Assembly (NCBI GenBank): GCA_949285915.1
Contig: CASDZW010000010.1
Span: 1 to 59,898, forward strand
DNA from: an uncultured Collinsella sp.
Lineage (GTDB): Bacteria; Actinomycetota; Coriobacteriia; Coriobacteriales; Coriobacteriaceae
Length of the DNA stretch: 59,898 nt
Reading direction: 5' to 3'
A model generated the notes under the pieces. That model worked only from the letters and a program-made list of their open reading frames with translations, was not told where the DNA came from and searched no databases. The translations under genes and the position numbers were made by a program. The number at the start of each line of letters is the position of its first letter. The stretch's first letter is position 1. Below, one piece after another: positions 15,516 to 23,840 of the stretch.

Positions 15516-18392
15516 CTAGCCGAGGATACGCACCGCCACGCGATACGTTCCTGCGGCGTCAATGCGGTACGGCTCCTCCACGTCCGAACCCCAGCTATCA
15601 ATACCGCCCACGCCGCGCATCGCGCCGTACAGGCACAGGTGCGTGCGCTCCGTTTCGGGGAGTTCCTCGGGGTGCGCGGCGCTCTCGAGCTCGAGCGCGC
15701 TTGCGGGAAGCGCCGAGAACGCGAACGGTTCCTCCTCCATAACAAACGCGACCCTGCCCGCGCAGCGCTCGCCAGCATCACGCACCGAGAGTTCAAGCTC
15801 GTGCGTGTGCACGTGGCAGCCGCAGTCCTGCGGGACGAGGTAGGCGGGTACGTGCGGCTCCTCATGGTGGCGGCCAAAGGTGCCGCCGCGCCAGCGGTCG
15901 GGGTACGTCTCGCCCGAGAGACCCGTCCAGGCAACGTCCGCGACAGGCGCGGGGGTCACCAAGTGCAAACCAAAGCATGGCAGCTCAGGCAGCCCCTCGG
16001 CACCGGTATAGAGCGCCTCGACGAGCATGCCCGCCCCTGCCTCAACGGTGTAGCGCAGGATTATCTCCGCTCCGGGGACAACGTCCGCCGCAAAACGATA
16101 CGCCACCACCACGCGGCGCGGGCCGAGCTCTTCCACACGCTGATCCGTGCAGCGGCAGAACGTCTCCGCGGCGAGCCAGGCGGCGCTTCTTGCGGGGAAG
16201 CCGCATCCACGGTCGTTATCGGTCGAGGCGCGCCAAAGTGCGGGCCGCGGTGCCCGCCAGAGCCATTCGCGCCCGTCCGCCTGCAGGCTCACGGGCCCGT
16301 GCTCCGCCCACGAGAAGAGGACGGAGAGTTCGCCGCACGTAACGCCTAGGTTCACATCGCTCTGCACAATCGCAAGGTCGGGTGCTTCTGCGGCACATTC
16401 GCGCCGTGTCGCTGCCTGCACGGCAAGCGCGCGTGCGCTCTGTGCCTCGGCAGCATCGCGTGCGGTATCGTGCGCGGCGCGCTCGGAGGCGTCCGCGTAC
16501 CAGTAACGCACCTCCTGCATCGCGGGCTTCTCGGTGCCATCGGCAAAGACAATGCCGTCGCCGCTGAACGCGTAGTCGCTCGGCCGCTCGCCAAAGTCTC
16601 CGCCGTAGCCCAGGGAACGCCGTCCGAGTGCGTCGCGCCGCCAGAGAGCCTGGTCCATGTAGTCCCAGATAAAGCCACCTTGGTACTGGTCAAACTCTTC
16701 GCCCAGACGCATATAGCTTTCCATGCCGCCCAAGCTGTTGCCCATGTCGTGCATGTACTCGCAGAGTATGAAGGGCTTTTTGGGCGAGCTTTCAAGATAG
16801 CGGCGGATATCGGCCGGCGTTGCGTACATGCGGCTCTCTACGTCCGAGGTCTCCTCCCATGTGGGGTCGTAGCCCTCGCGCCCCCGTGCTTGGAACACGC
16901 CTTCGTAATGAACGGGACGGCTCGGGTCTGCCTCGTGGAAAAACCGGCTCATGGCGAGGATGGCATCGCCGGCGTACGACTCGTTGCCGCAGCTCCACAT
17001 GAGGACCGCAGGATGGTTCTTGTCCCGCTCAAACATCGAGCGCACACGGTCGATGACGGCGGGCGTCCATGCGGCGAGGCTGCCCGGCACGTTCCAGGCG
17101 GGGTCCACGGCTCCGAGCTTTTGCCAGCTGCCGTGGGTCTCGAGGTTGGCCTCGTCGATCATATAGATGCCGTTCTCGTCGCAGAGGTCGTACCACAGCG
17201 TCTGATCGGGGTAGTGGCAGGTACGCACGGCGTTGATGTTGTTGCGCTTGAAGGTCTCCATGGCGCGGAGCATGTCGTCACGTGCGATGGCGCGGCCGCG
17301 CTCGGCGCTCCACTCGTGACGGTTCACGCCGCAGAAGAATAGGCGCTGCCCGTTGAGACGCAAGACGCCGCTCTCGATCCCCACACGGCGAAAGCCCGTC
17401 CGAACGGTTGCGCACTCCACCTCGCGCCCGGAGTAGAAGTCGACAAGCGCCACCTCAACCGTATAGAGTGCCGGCAACTCGTGGCTCCAGGGGACGATGT
17501 GCTCAATTCGCAGAGGGCATGCGAGCTCGACCGTGCGCGCGCCCTCCCAGGAGCTGTTCGCCTGCTCGACGGTCGTAAAGCCCGGCGCCCCCTCATATAG
17601 CTTTGCCCCGCTCGCATCCGTTACGCGCAGCTGCACGATGCACGACGCAAGCGTCTCGGCATCGTCGGTAGAGGTAATGGTGATGCGCGGGTCAAGTATG
17701 CCCGTGGTGTTGTCCTCGTTGAGCCCTGCCCTCAGCCACACATCCTCAACATGCAGGCGCGGCTTAGCGTAGAGCACTACGGGACGGAAGATGCCAAAGA
17801 ACCGGAACATATCTTGGTCTTCCAACCATGATGCGCTTGAATGCTGAAAGACTTCGACGGCGAGGCGGTTCATCCCCGGGTGCAGATAGTCGGTAAGGTC
17901 AAAGTCGCTCGGGGTGAAGCTGTCCTCGGCATAGCCTACAAAGCGCCCGTTTACCCAGAGATAAAACGCGCGCTCGACGCCCTGGAAAGAGATGCACACG
18001 CGCATGTCTTCCCATGCGGGATCAAGTTCGAAGTCGCGCACGTAACAGCCCACGGCGCAGCGACTGGCATCGATAGCGGGCGGACGCAGGTCGGAGATAC
18101 CGTCCCAAGGGTATTGCGTATTCACATATTGGATTTGGCCGTATCCCTCGAGCTCGATATGAGCGGGCACTTGGATGGTTCCGAAGCTGGAGAGATCAGC
18201 GTCCTCGCGCCAAAAGTCGCGCGGTCGTTTGTCGATGGAGGGGGCGTAGGCAAAGCGCCAGCTGCCGTCGAGCGAGAGCGTGCACGTGCGCTGCGCACCA
18301 CGCCACGTGTGGTCCGAGTGCGCGGGGAGCCGGTTCACCTCAAAGACCTCGGGATCCTGGAGCCAGGCGAGGGTGGGGGACAAAGCGTTCAC
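15516..18392 (-). CDS. lacZ: Beta-galactosidase, glycoside hydrolase family 2 (LacZ-type)
   Basis: Cytoplasmic hydrolase for lactose and other beta-galactosides; no signal peptide. The 958-residue product shows the GH2 layout: jelly-roll domain (about 30-215), Ig-like domain, TIM barrel with NRHEWSAERGRAIARDD, the acid/base Glu471 in WSCGNES, the nucleophile Glu545 in LCEYMHDMGNS, FIWDYMDQAL, then a second Ig-like region and a C-terminal beta-galactosidase small-chain domain. The GTG start follows GGAGGCACC. It is reversed relative to the surrounding translation genes and has no permease or regulator next to it, so it looks inserted into the ancestral cluster. Confidence 0.95.
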   Translation of the reverse strand: MNALSPTLAWLQDPEVFEVNRLPAHSDHTWRGAQRTCTLSLDGSWRFAYAPSIDKRPRDFWREDADLSSFGTIQVPAHIELEGYGQIQYVNTQYPWDGISDLRPPAIDASRCAVGCYVRDFELDPAWEDMRVCISFQGVERAFYLWVNGRFVGYAEDSFTPSDFDLTDYLHPGMNRLAVEVFQHSSASWLEDQDMFRFFGIFRPVVLYAKPRLHVEDVWLRAGLNEDNTTGILDPRITITSTDDAETLASCIVQLRVTDASGAKLYEGAPGFTTVEQANSSWEGARTVELACPLRIEHIVPWSHELPALYTVEVALVDFYSGREVECATVRTGFRRVGIESGVLRLNGQRLFFCGVNRHEWSAERGRAIARDDMLRAMETFKRNNINAVRTCHYPDQTLWYDLCDENGIYMIDEANLETHGSWQKLGAVDPAWNVPGSLAAWTPAVIDRVRSMFERDKNHPAVLMWSCGNESYAGDAILAMSRFFHEADPSRPVHYEGVFQARGREGYDPTWEETSDVESRMYATPADIRRYLESSPKKPFILCEYMHDMGNSLGGMESYMRLGEEFDQYQGGFIWDYMDQALWRRDALGRRSLGYGGDFGERPSDYAFSGDGIVFADGTEKPAMQEVRYWYADASERAAHDTARDAAEAQSARALAVQAATRRECAAEAPDLAIVQSDVNLGVTCGELSVLFSWAEHGPVSLQADGREWLWRAPRPALWRASTDNDRGCGFPARSAAWLAAETFCRCTDQRVEELGPRRVVVAYRFAADVVPGAEIILRYTVEAGAGMLVEALYTGAEGLPELPCFGLHLVTPAPVADVAWTGLSGETYPDRWRGGTFGRHHEEPHVPAYLVPQDCGCHVHTHELELSVRDAGERCAGRVAFVMEEEPFAFSALPASALELESAAHPEELPETERTHLCLYGAMRGVGGIDSWGSDVEEPYRIDAAGTYRVAVRILG

Positions 18393-18561
18393 GGTGCCTC
18401 CAATCGGTTGGTTGGTGCCAGTGTAGCGCGCGCGGGCCCATCTTGTGAGTGCCCGCCGTTTACCGCCCGAGCGCGCCGTCTGCCGATGCCGTAGCCGTAG
18501 CGCTGCCGACGCGTATGCGGTGTGCTGTAATACGGGGACCGGTAGGGTGGGGGTGGTTTAT

Positions 18562-19101
18562 ATGGCCATGGTCAGCAGGAACGGAAAGAGACGTCGCAGG
18601 AACCATCGCCGTCCAAACACGCGCACGGTTAGCTCTTACATCGACGAGCCCTTTGGCCTCGTTATGAACTGCCTCTTGGGGTTTTGGCTGTTCTGCACCC
18701 TGCCAACGTACTTCCTCACGCAGAGCAAGGAGTACTTCTGGCAGTTCTACGGCCCGATCATTGTGCCGGCTCTTCTTATCATCATCGCGGTATGGATCAT
18801 CGGGGGTATTGTGAAGTACGGTACCCGAGCGATAGTGGCCGTGCCCGTGCAGATGTGCTACACCATCATTGTTCTACTGGGGCTTATCTGGCAGCTTATC
18901 GCAGCAATTGGCGAGGCAATCGGCTTGTCCGTTCCCATGTTCTTTACGGTGAGAACGCCCGGTGCGCCTACTGAGGACGGTCACTGGCACGATGAGCCGC
19001 GCGAGGCGTCATCGAGCGGGCTCGGGACCTTCGAACAGACCTATATTGCTTACAAGGGAACCAAAACGCTGTTTGACGACGATGAACCGCATCGTCGCTG
19101 A
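18562..19101 (+). CDS. Small integral membrane protein, unknown function
   Basis: Not recognised. The 179-residue product has a strongly basic start (RNGKRRRRNHRRPNTR), then three hydrophobic spans (about 34-52, 66-88, 94-115) and a soluble Asp/Glu/His-containing tail from about 125. The ATG is preceded by GGGTGGGGGTGG. The positive-inside rule places the N-terminus in the cytoplasm. It is divergent from lacZ; the 169-base gap contains no obvious strong promoter. Confidence 0.7.
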   Translation: MAMVSRNGKRRRRNHRRPNTRTVSSYIDEPFGLVMNCLLGFWLFCTLPTYFLTQSKEYFWQFYGPIIVPALLIIIAVWIIGGIVKYGTRAIVAVPVQMCYTIIVLLGLIWQLIAAIGEAIGLSVPMFFTVRTPGAPTEDGHWHDEPREASSSGLGTFEQTYIAYKGTKTLFDDDEPHRR

Positions 19102-19251
19102 GGCATCGCCTCGTTTGCCGGGAGCCCCATCCGATTGGTGCGCCTTCACAACACGTTCACGACAACGGAGCGAACAAGAAAAGGCGAATCAATAAAACCG
19201 CAGGAAACACGAGTATAGATACGCCCGGTGGCGTGTATTTAAGCAAAGTGG

Positions 19252-19281
19252 TTGACAGGCACCGGCACCGCGTCGTACTAT
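19252..19281 (+). promoter_or_regulatory. Promoter of the tRNA-tuf unit
   Basis: TTGACA, 18-base spacer, TACTAT, located about 60 bases before tRNA-Tyr. A near-consensus housekeeping promoter fits a highly expressed tRNA/EF-Tu transcript. Confidence 0.85.
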
Positions 19282-19342
19282 TCTTTCGCTCGCGGAGATG
19301 CTTAGCCGTCTGGCAAAAGCGCTTTGCGGGTCTTGCTTCTCT

Positions 19343-19424
19343 GGGAGTGTGCCCGAGTGGTTAATGGGGACGGGCTGTAAACCCGTTGGCTCTGCCTACC
19401 AAGGTTCGAATCCTTGCGCTCCCA
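19343..19424 (+). tRNA. tRNA-Tyr (anticodon GTA)
   Basis: Acceptor GGGAGTG / CGCTCCC, anticodon loop CTGTAAA, long class II variable arm (GGCTCTGCCTACC), T-loop TTCGAAT. CCA is encoded (19425-19427). Confidence 0.96.
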
Positions 19425-19437
19425 CCAGCAAGCAAGT

Positions 19438-19510
19438 GCCTGTATAGCTCAGTCGGTAGAGCACTTCGTTGGTAACGAAGAGGTCACCAGTTCAAGTCTG
19501 GTTGCAGGCT
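19438..19510 (+). tRNA. tRNA-Thr (anticodon GGT)
   Basis: Acceptor GCCTGTA / TGCAGGC, anticodon loop TTGGTAA, T-loop TTCAAGT. CCA is encoded immediately after. Confidence 0.96.
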
Positions 19511-19517
19511 CCAGTAC

Positions 19518-19591
19518 GGCGGTGTAGCTCAGTTGGTTAGAGCACACGGTTCATACCCGTGGCGTCACTGGTTCGAATCCAGTCACCGCTA
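19518..19591 (+). tRNA. tRNA-Met (anticodon CAT)
   Basis: Acceptor GGCGGTG / CACCGCT, anticodon loop TTCATAC, T-loop TTCGAAT, CCA encoded. The first acceptor pair can form (G-T wobble) and the anticodon stem lacks three G-C pairs, so elongator Met is more likely than initiator; a lysidine-type Ile tRNA is not excluded. Confidence 0.93.
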
Positions 19592-19604
19592 CCAAGGTAA
19601 CACG

Positions 19605-19631
19605 GTGGCTTTCCCACTCCGGGGGAGCCAC
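19605..19631 (+). promoter_or_regulatory. Leader hairpin between tRNA-Met and tuf
   Basis: GTGGCTTTCCC / GGGGGAGCCAC forms an 11-base stem with loop ACTCC and no T-run. A second small hairpin (CCCCGCCGGGG) lies before the ribosome-binding site. They may separate tRNA processing from tuf translation. Confidence 0.45.
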
Positions 19632-19687
19632 TTAGGTTAAGAAGGCATTGTCCCCGCCGGGGACGACCTTTGAAGGAGGAGGGCTAA

Positions 19688-20878
19688 ATGGCCAAGGAAA
19701 AGTTCGAGCGCACTAAGCCGCATGTTAACATCGGCACCATCGGCCACGTGGACCACGGTAAGACCACGCTGACCGCCGCCATCACCAAGGTTCTCTCCGA
19801 GACCGAGGGCTGCAAGGCCGACTTCACGGCGTTCGAGAACATCGACAAGGCTCCCGAGGAGCGCGAGCGCGGCATCACCATCTCCGTCGCTCACGTCGAG
19901 TACGAGACCCAGAACCGTCACTACGCTCACGTTGACTGCCCGGGCCACGCTGACTACATCAAGAACATGATCTCCGGTGCTGCCCAGATGGACGGCGCTA
20001 TCCTGGTCATCGCCGCCACCGACGGCCCCATGGCTCAGACCCGCGAGCACATCCTGCTCGCCCGTCAGGTCGGCGTTCCCTACATCGTCGTGTTCCTGAA
20101 CAAGTGCGACATGGTCGACGACGAGGAGCTCATTGACCTCGTCGAGATGGAGACCCGTGAGCTCCTCTCCGAGTACGACTTCCCGGGAGACGACATCCCC
20201 GTCGTCCGTGGTTCCGCTCTCGGCGCCCTCAACGGCGAGGAGAAGTGGATGGATTCCGTCCGCGAGCTCATGGCCGCTGTTGACGAGTACATCCCGACCC
20301 CCGAGCGTGACGACGCCAAGCCGTTCCTGATGGCCGTCGAGGACACCATGACCATCTCCGGCCGTGGTACCGTTGCTACCGGTCGTGTCGAGCGCGGCGT
20401 GCTCAAGCTCAACGAGCCCGTCGAGATCGTCGGCATCAAGGAGACCCAGTCCTCCGTCGCCACCGGCATCGAGATGTTCCGTAAGACCATGGACTTCTGC
20501 GAGGCTGGCGACAACGTCGGCATCCTGCTCCGTGGTATCAAGCGTGAGGACATCGAGCGCGGCCAGGTTCTCTGCAAGCCCGGCTCGGTGCACCCGCATA
20601 CCAAGTTCACCGGCGAGGTCTACGTCCTCACCAAGGAGGAGGGCGGCCGTCACACCCCGTTCTTCGATGGTTACCGTCCGCAGTTCTACTTCCGTACCAC
20701 TGACGTGACCGGCACCGTCAAGCTCCCCGAGGGCACCGAGATGGCCATGCCTGGTGACCACATCACCATCGAGGGCGACCTCATCCACCCGATCGCCATG
20801 GAGGAGGGCCTGCGCTTCGCTATCCGCGAGGGTGGCCACACCGTCGGTTCGGGCGTTGTCTCCACGATCATCGAGTAA
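19688..20878 (+). CDS. tuf: Elongation factor Tu
   Basis: GTPase delivering aminoacyl-tRNA to the ribosome. The 396-residue protein has G1 GHVDHGKT (19-26), the switch II region [12 protein letters not shown] for guanine recognition, and the domain 2/3 sequences ending [10 protein letters not shown]. Strong ribosome-binding site GAAGGAGG. Codon choice is narrow (AAG, GAG, CTC, ATC) as expected for high expression. Co-transcribed behind three tRNAs, a layout like the tRNA-tufB unit of Enterobacteria; no str operon (rpsL, rpsG, fusA) is adjacent. Confidence 0.98.
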   Translation: MAKEKFERTKPHVNIGTIGHVDHGKTTLTAAITKVLSETEGCKADFTAFENIDKAPEERERGITISVAHVEYETQNRHYAHVDCPGHADYIKNMISGAAQMDGAILVIAATDGPMAQTREHILLARQVGVPYIVVFLNKCDMVDDEELIDLVEMETRELLSEYDFPGDDIPVVRGSALGALNGEEKWMDSVRELMAAVDEYIPTPERDDAKPFLMAVEDTMTISGRGTVATGRVERGVLKLNEPVEIVGIKETQSSVATGIEMFRKTMDFCEAGDNVGILLRGIKREDIERGQVLCKPGSVHPHTKFTGEVYVLTKEEGGRHTPFFDGYRPQFYFRTTDVTGTVKLPEGTEMAMPGDHITIEGDLIHPIAMEEGLRFAIREGGHTVGSGVVSTIIE

Positions 20879-20910
20879 CTTCGGTTATCCGGTAATCACG
20901 AGCTAGCTGC

Positions 20911-20945
20911 AACCCGGTTCCCTCTCGGGGGAGCCGGGTTGTTTT
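20911..20945 (+). terminator. Intrinsic terminator of tuf
   Basis: AACCCGGTTCCC / GGGAGCCGGGTT stem followed by GTTTTC. Confidence 0.92.
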
Positions 20946-21075
20946 CTGTCACTGTCGGTAGCACTTGATCGATCTGCAGCCAGGTGAATCTGCGCGTCTA
21001 GCTAACGCATCTGCGCGCAAGCTACCTGAGGTTATGTATCGTTTCTGCAGACAGACCGCCCGGCCTACCAGACCG

Positions 21076-21102
21076 TTGACGTAACATCCTCGAGATGATA
21101 AT
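21076..21102 (+). promoter_or_regulatory. Candidate promoter of rpmG
   Basis: TTGACG (21076-21081) and GATAAT (21097-21102) with a 15-base spacer, about 47 bases before the rpmG start. The spacer is short, so this is tentative. Confidence 0.5.
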
Positions 21103-21148
21103 GTAATCCACCGTGCCCGTCCGGGCGGTATTGGAGGTAATAAGTTTC

Positions 21149-21298
21149 ATGCGTACCCTAGTCACCCTTGCATGCACCGAGTGCAAGCGTCGCAACTACA
21201 CGACGACCAAGAACAAGGCCACCATGCCTGATCGCATGGAGATCAAGAAGTATTGCCCCTGGTGCCACCGTCACACGGTCCACAAGGAGACTCGCTAG
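21149..21298 (+). CDS. rpmG: 50S ribosomal protein bL33 (zinc-binding form)
   Basis: 49-residue large-subunit protein. Both CxxC pairs are present (ACTECKRRN and YCPWCHRH), so this is the zinc-containing C+ form; organisms with two bL33 paralogues often switch to a cysteine-free one in zinc limitation. The ATG lies after GGAGG; an upstream in-frame GTG would add 12 nonconserved residues. Placed before tRNA-Trp and secE as in many Gram-positives. Confidence 0.96.
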   Translation: MRTLVTLACTECKRRNYTTTKNKATMPDRMEIKKYCPWCHRHTVHKETR

Positions 21299-21310
21299 TC
21301 TTCTAACCAT

Positions 21311-21383
21311 ACGCCAGTAGTTCAATTGGTAGAGCATCGGTCTCCAAAACCGAGTGTTGAGGGTTCGAGTCCTTCCTGGCGTG
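21311..21383 (+). tRNA. tRNA-Trp (anticodon CCA)
   Basis: Acceptor ACGCCAG / CTGGCGT, D-loop with TTCAATTGGTAGAG, anticodon loop CTCCAAA, T-loop TTCGAGT, CCA encoded at 21384-21386. The rpmG-trnW-secE-nusG order is an old arrangement. Confidence 0.96.
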
Positions 21384-21395
21384 CCAGTAACCAAT

Positions 21396-21428
21396 CCGTA
21401 AGCCCCGCTCCTTGGGGCTTACGGTTTT
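21396..21428 (+). terminator. Intrinsic terminator between tRNA-Trp and secE
   Basis: CCGTAAGCCCC / GGGGCTTACGG perfect 11-base stem followed by TTTT. Transcription of secE-nusG must either read through it or start in the short gap after it. Confidence 0.9.
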
Positions 21429-21464
21429 ACCATGTTTGAGCGTGTTTTGCCGGAGGTAGCCACT

Positions 21465-21803
21465 ATGGCCAACAAGAAGACTCCTAAGAAGGGAACTGCA
21501 GCCGCTGCTCCCTCAAAGGACACTGCCAAGAAGGCCGAGAAGGCAAAGCAGAGCAAGGCTCCGGCCAAGGCGGCTAAGGGCAAGGGCGGCAAGGCCGCTA
21601 AGCCCGGTTTCATCGAGCGTACCAAGAAGTACATCTCCTCGGTCCGCACCGAGATGCGCCGCGTCACGTGGCCGACCAAGCAGGAGCTCATCAACTACTC
21701 CGTTGCCGTGTGCGTCTCGCTTGTTGTCGTTGGTGTGGTTATCGCCGCGCTCGACTTCGTCATCAGCGAGGGCCTCGTGCTCTTCTCCGGTCTGAGGGGG
21801 TAA
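21465..21803 (+). CDS. secE: SecE, preprotein translocase subunit
   Basis: Small clamp subunit of the SecYEG channel. The 112-residue product has a long Lys/Ala-rich cytoplasmic N-tail (1-48), the conserved amphipathic segment SVRTEMRRVTWPTKQELI and one membrane span (about 77-100). The ATG at 21465 follows CGGAGG at good distance and is preferred over an ATG 11 codons upstream that would overlap the terminator. Confidence 0.94.
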   Translation: MANKKTPKKGTAAAAPSKDTAKKAEKAKQSKAPAKAAKGKGGKAAKPGFIERTKKYISSVRTEMRRVTWPTKQELINYSVAVCVSLVVVGVVIAALDFVISEGLVLFSGLRG

Positions 21804-21806
21804 TCC

Positions 21807-22343
21807 GTGTCTAAGCGTTGGTATGTGGTTCACACCTATTCCGGTTACGAGAAGAGCGTCAAGTCCGACCTCGAGCATCGCATCGAGACCATGGGGATGC
21901 AGGATCGCATCTTTGATATCGAGATCCCTATGGAGAGCGTGACCGAGATCAAGGAGGGCGGTAAGCGCGAGACCAAGGACGTCAAGATCTTCCCGGGCTA
22001 TGTGCTCGTTCGTATGGAGATGGATGACGACGCCTGGACCTGCGTGCGCAACACCCCCGGTGTCACCGGTTTCCTCGGCGCTAACGGCAAGCCCTCTCCG
22101 CTTTCGCGCGATGAGTACAACAAGATGATGCGTCGCTCCAAGAAGGGCGATTCTCCCAAGCGCACCGCTGTCGGCCTCGAGGTCGGCACGTCGGTCCGCG
22201 TCACCTCCGGCCCGCTCGCCGATTTCGACGGTCAGGTCGCCGAGGTCGATGCGAACGCCGGCAAGGTGAAGGTCACGCTCGTGATCTTCGGGCGTGAGAC
22301 GCCGGTCGAGCTCGGCTTCGATCAGGTGGCTGTCATCAGCTAA
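21807..22343 (+). CDS. nusG: NusG, transcription elongation/termination factor
   Basis: Binds RNA polymerase and links it to Rho or the ribosome. 178 residues: NGN domain (RWYVVHTYSGYEKSV..., FPGYVLVRMEMDDDAW, VRNTPGVTGFLG) and C-terminal KOW domain (VRVTSGPLADFDGQVAEVD). GTG start three bases after the secE stop, so coupled to it. No extra inserted domain, unlike several other Actinobacteria. Confidence 0.96.
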   Translation: MSKRWYVVHTYSGYEKSVKSDLEHRIETMGMQDRIFDIEIPMESVTEIKEGGKRETKDVKIFPGYVLVRMEMDDDAWTCVRNTPGVTGFLGANGKPSPLSRDEYNKMMRRSKKGDSPKRTAVGLEVGTSVRVTSGPLADFDGQVAEVDANAGKVKVTLVIFGRETPVELGFDQVAVIS

Positions 22344-22462
22344 TTCGTCCGTTCGCGAGCCTGTGTTCCCCGAGCGGCCGCTCACCGCTCGAGGTGCTTC
22401 TAGCACGGGCACGCTGACGATATAGATTTACGTTAGAAGCATTCTTTAAGGAAGGTTCCAAG

Positions 22463-22891
22463 ATGGCTGAGAAGAAGGTTGCAACCGTCATCAAGTTGCA
22501 GATCAACGCCGGTCAGGCCAACCCGGCTCCTCCGGTGGGTCCTGCCCTCGGTGCTGCTCAGGTCAACATCATGCAGTTCTGCCAGGCGTTCAACGCCGCT
22601 ACGCAGGACAAGATGGGCGACGTCATCCCCGTTGAGATCACCGTCTACGAGGATCGTTCGTTCACCTTCATCACCAAGACCCCGCCTGCGGCTCACCTCA
22701 TCAAGAAGGAGCTCAAGCTCAAGAGCGGCTCCGCTGTGCCCCAGCGCGACAAGGTCGGCCAGCTCACCCAGGAGCAGCTCACCAAGATCGCTGAGATCAA
22801 GATGCCGGACCTCAACGCCAACGATATTGAGGCCGCCAAGAAGATCGTCGCTGGTACCGCCCGTTCCATGGGCGTGACCATCGCCGAGTAA
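22463..22891 (+). CDS. rplK: 50S ribosomal protein uL11
   Basis: 142-residue stalk-base protein with [22 protein letters not shown], the proline-rich linker and the C-terminal rRNA-binding domain ending [10 protein letters not shown]. Ribosome-binding site AAGGAAGG. The 119-base gap after nusG contains a GC hairpin (CGAGCGGCCGCTC... region) that may belong to an L1-controlled leader, not proven here. Confidence 0.97.
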   Translation: MAEKKVATVIKLQINAGQANPAPPVGPALGAAQVNIMQFCQAFNAATQDKMGDVIPVEITVYEDRSFTFITKTPPAAHLIKKELKLKSGSAVPQRDKVGQLTQEQLTKIAEIKMPDLNANDIEAAKKIVAGTARSMGVTIAE

Positions 22892-22904
22892 CACGGTGTA
22901 ATCG

Positions 22905-22955
22905 AGGGCGCTCTTGCGGGCGCCCTTGTTAGGCGGTGCGCCACGGTGGCGCACC
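22905..22955 (+). promoter_or_regulatory. Two hairpins between rplK and rplA
   Basis: AGGGCGC / GCGCCCT (22905-22911 / 22920-22926) followed by TTGTT, then GGTGCGCCA-CGG-TGGCGCACC (22935-22955). Position fits attenuation or ribosomal-protein autoregulation within the rplK-rplA unit. Confidence 0.5.
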
Positions 22956-22999
22956 ACGATGTGGGAGGGCGCCTGCCCGTTGACCACAGGAGGTATAAC

Positions 23000-23707
23000 A
23001 TGGCAAAGCATGGAAAGAACTTCCGCGCTGCGGCCGAGAAGGTCGACAGCCAGAATCTCTACAGCCCGCTCGCGGCTGTGAAGCTCGTCAAGGAGGTCGC
23101 TCCGGCCAAGTTTGACGAGACCGTTGAGGCTCACTTCCGTCTGGGCATCGACACCCGTAAGGCTGACCAGAACGTCCGTGGCTCCATCTCGCTGCCCCAC
23201 GGCACCGGCAAGAGCGTGCGCGTTGCCGTCTTCGCTGAGGGTGAGAAGGCCCGCGAGGCGGAGGAGGCCGGCGCCGATGTCGTCGGTTCCGACGAGCTCG
23301 TCGCCCAGATCCAGTCTGGCGAGATCAACTTCGACGCCGCCATCGCGACGCCGAACATGATGGCCAAGGTTGGCCGCATCGGTAAGATCCTCGGCCCCCG
23401 TGGCCTCATGCCGAACCCCAAGCTCGGCACCGTGACCATGGACGTTGCCAAGATGGTCTCCGAGCTCAAGGCCGGTCGTGTTGAGTACCGCGCCGACCGC
23501 TACGGCATCTGCCACGTGCCGGTGGGCAAGGTCTCCTTCGACGATCAGAAGCTCGTGGAGAACTACGCCGCTCTCTACACCGAGCTCCTGCGCGTGAAGC
23601 CCGCTTCCGCCAAGGGCCGCTACGTCAAGAGCATCTCGCTCTCCTCGACCATGGGCCCCGGCGTGAAGGTCGATCCTTCCGTCCAGCGCGACTTCATGGC
23701 TGAGTAG
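23000..23707 (+). CDS. rplA: 50S ribosomal protein uL1
   Basis: 235-residue L1-stalk protein with the signature [21 protein letters not shown] and [14 protein letters not shown] after AGGAGG. L1 classically represses its own rplKA transcript. A terminator follows and rplJ-rplL do not, unlike the usual rplKAJL order. Confidence 0.97.
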   Translation: MAKHGKNFRAAAEKVDSQNLYSPLAAVKLVKEVAPAKFDETVEAHFRLGIDTRKADQNVRGSISLPHGTGKSVRVAVFAEGEKAREAEEAGADVVGSDELVAQIQSGEINFDAAIATPNMMAKVGRIGKILGPRGLMPNPKLGTVTMDVAKMVSELKAGRVEYRADRYGICHVPVGKVSFDDQKLVENYAALYTELLRVKPASAKGRYVKSISLSSTMGPGVKVDPSVQRDFMAE

Positions 23708-23732
23708 TTCGCTGACATACTGAAGCCTTGTT

Positions 23733-23770
23733 AGGCCCGATTCCGCCGCTGGCGGAGTCGGGCCTTTCGT
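23733..23770 (+). terminator. Intrinsic terminator of rplA
   Basis: AGGCCCGATTCCGCC / GGCGGAGTCGGGCCT stem followed by TTCGTGTT. Confidence 0.9.
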
Positions 23771-23840
23771 GTTAGGGTGGCATGATGCTCATCGTAGCCA
23801 GACGGGTTGTGCAACGTCACGCCAGCGGGGGAGAGGTGCT

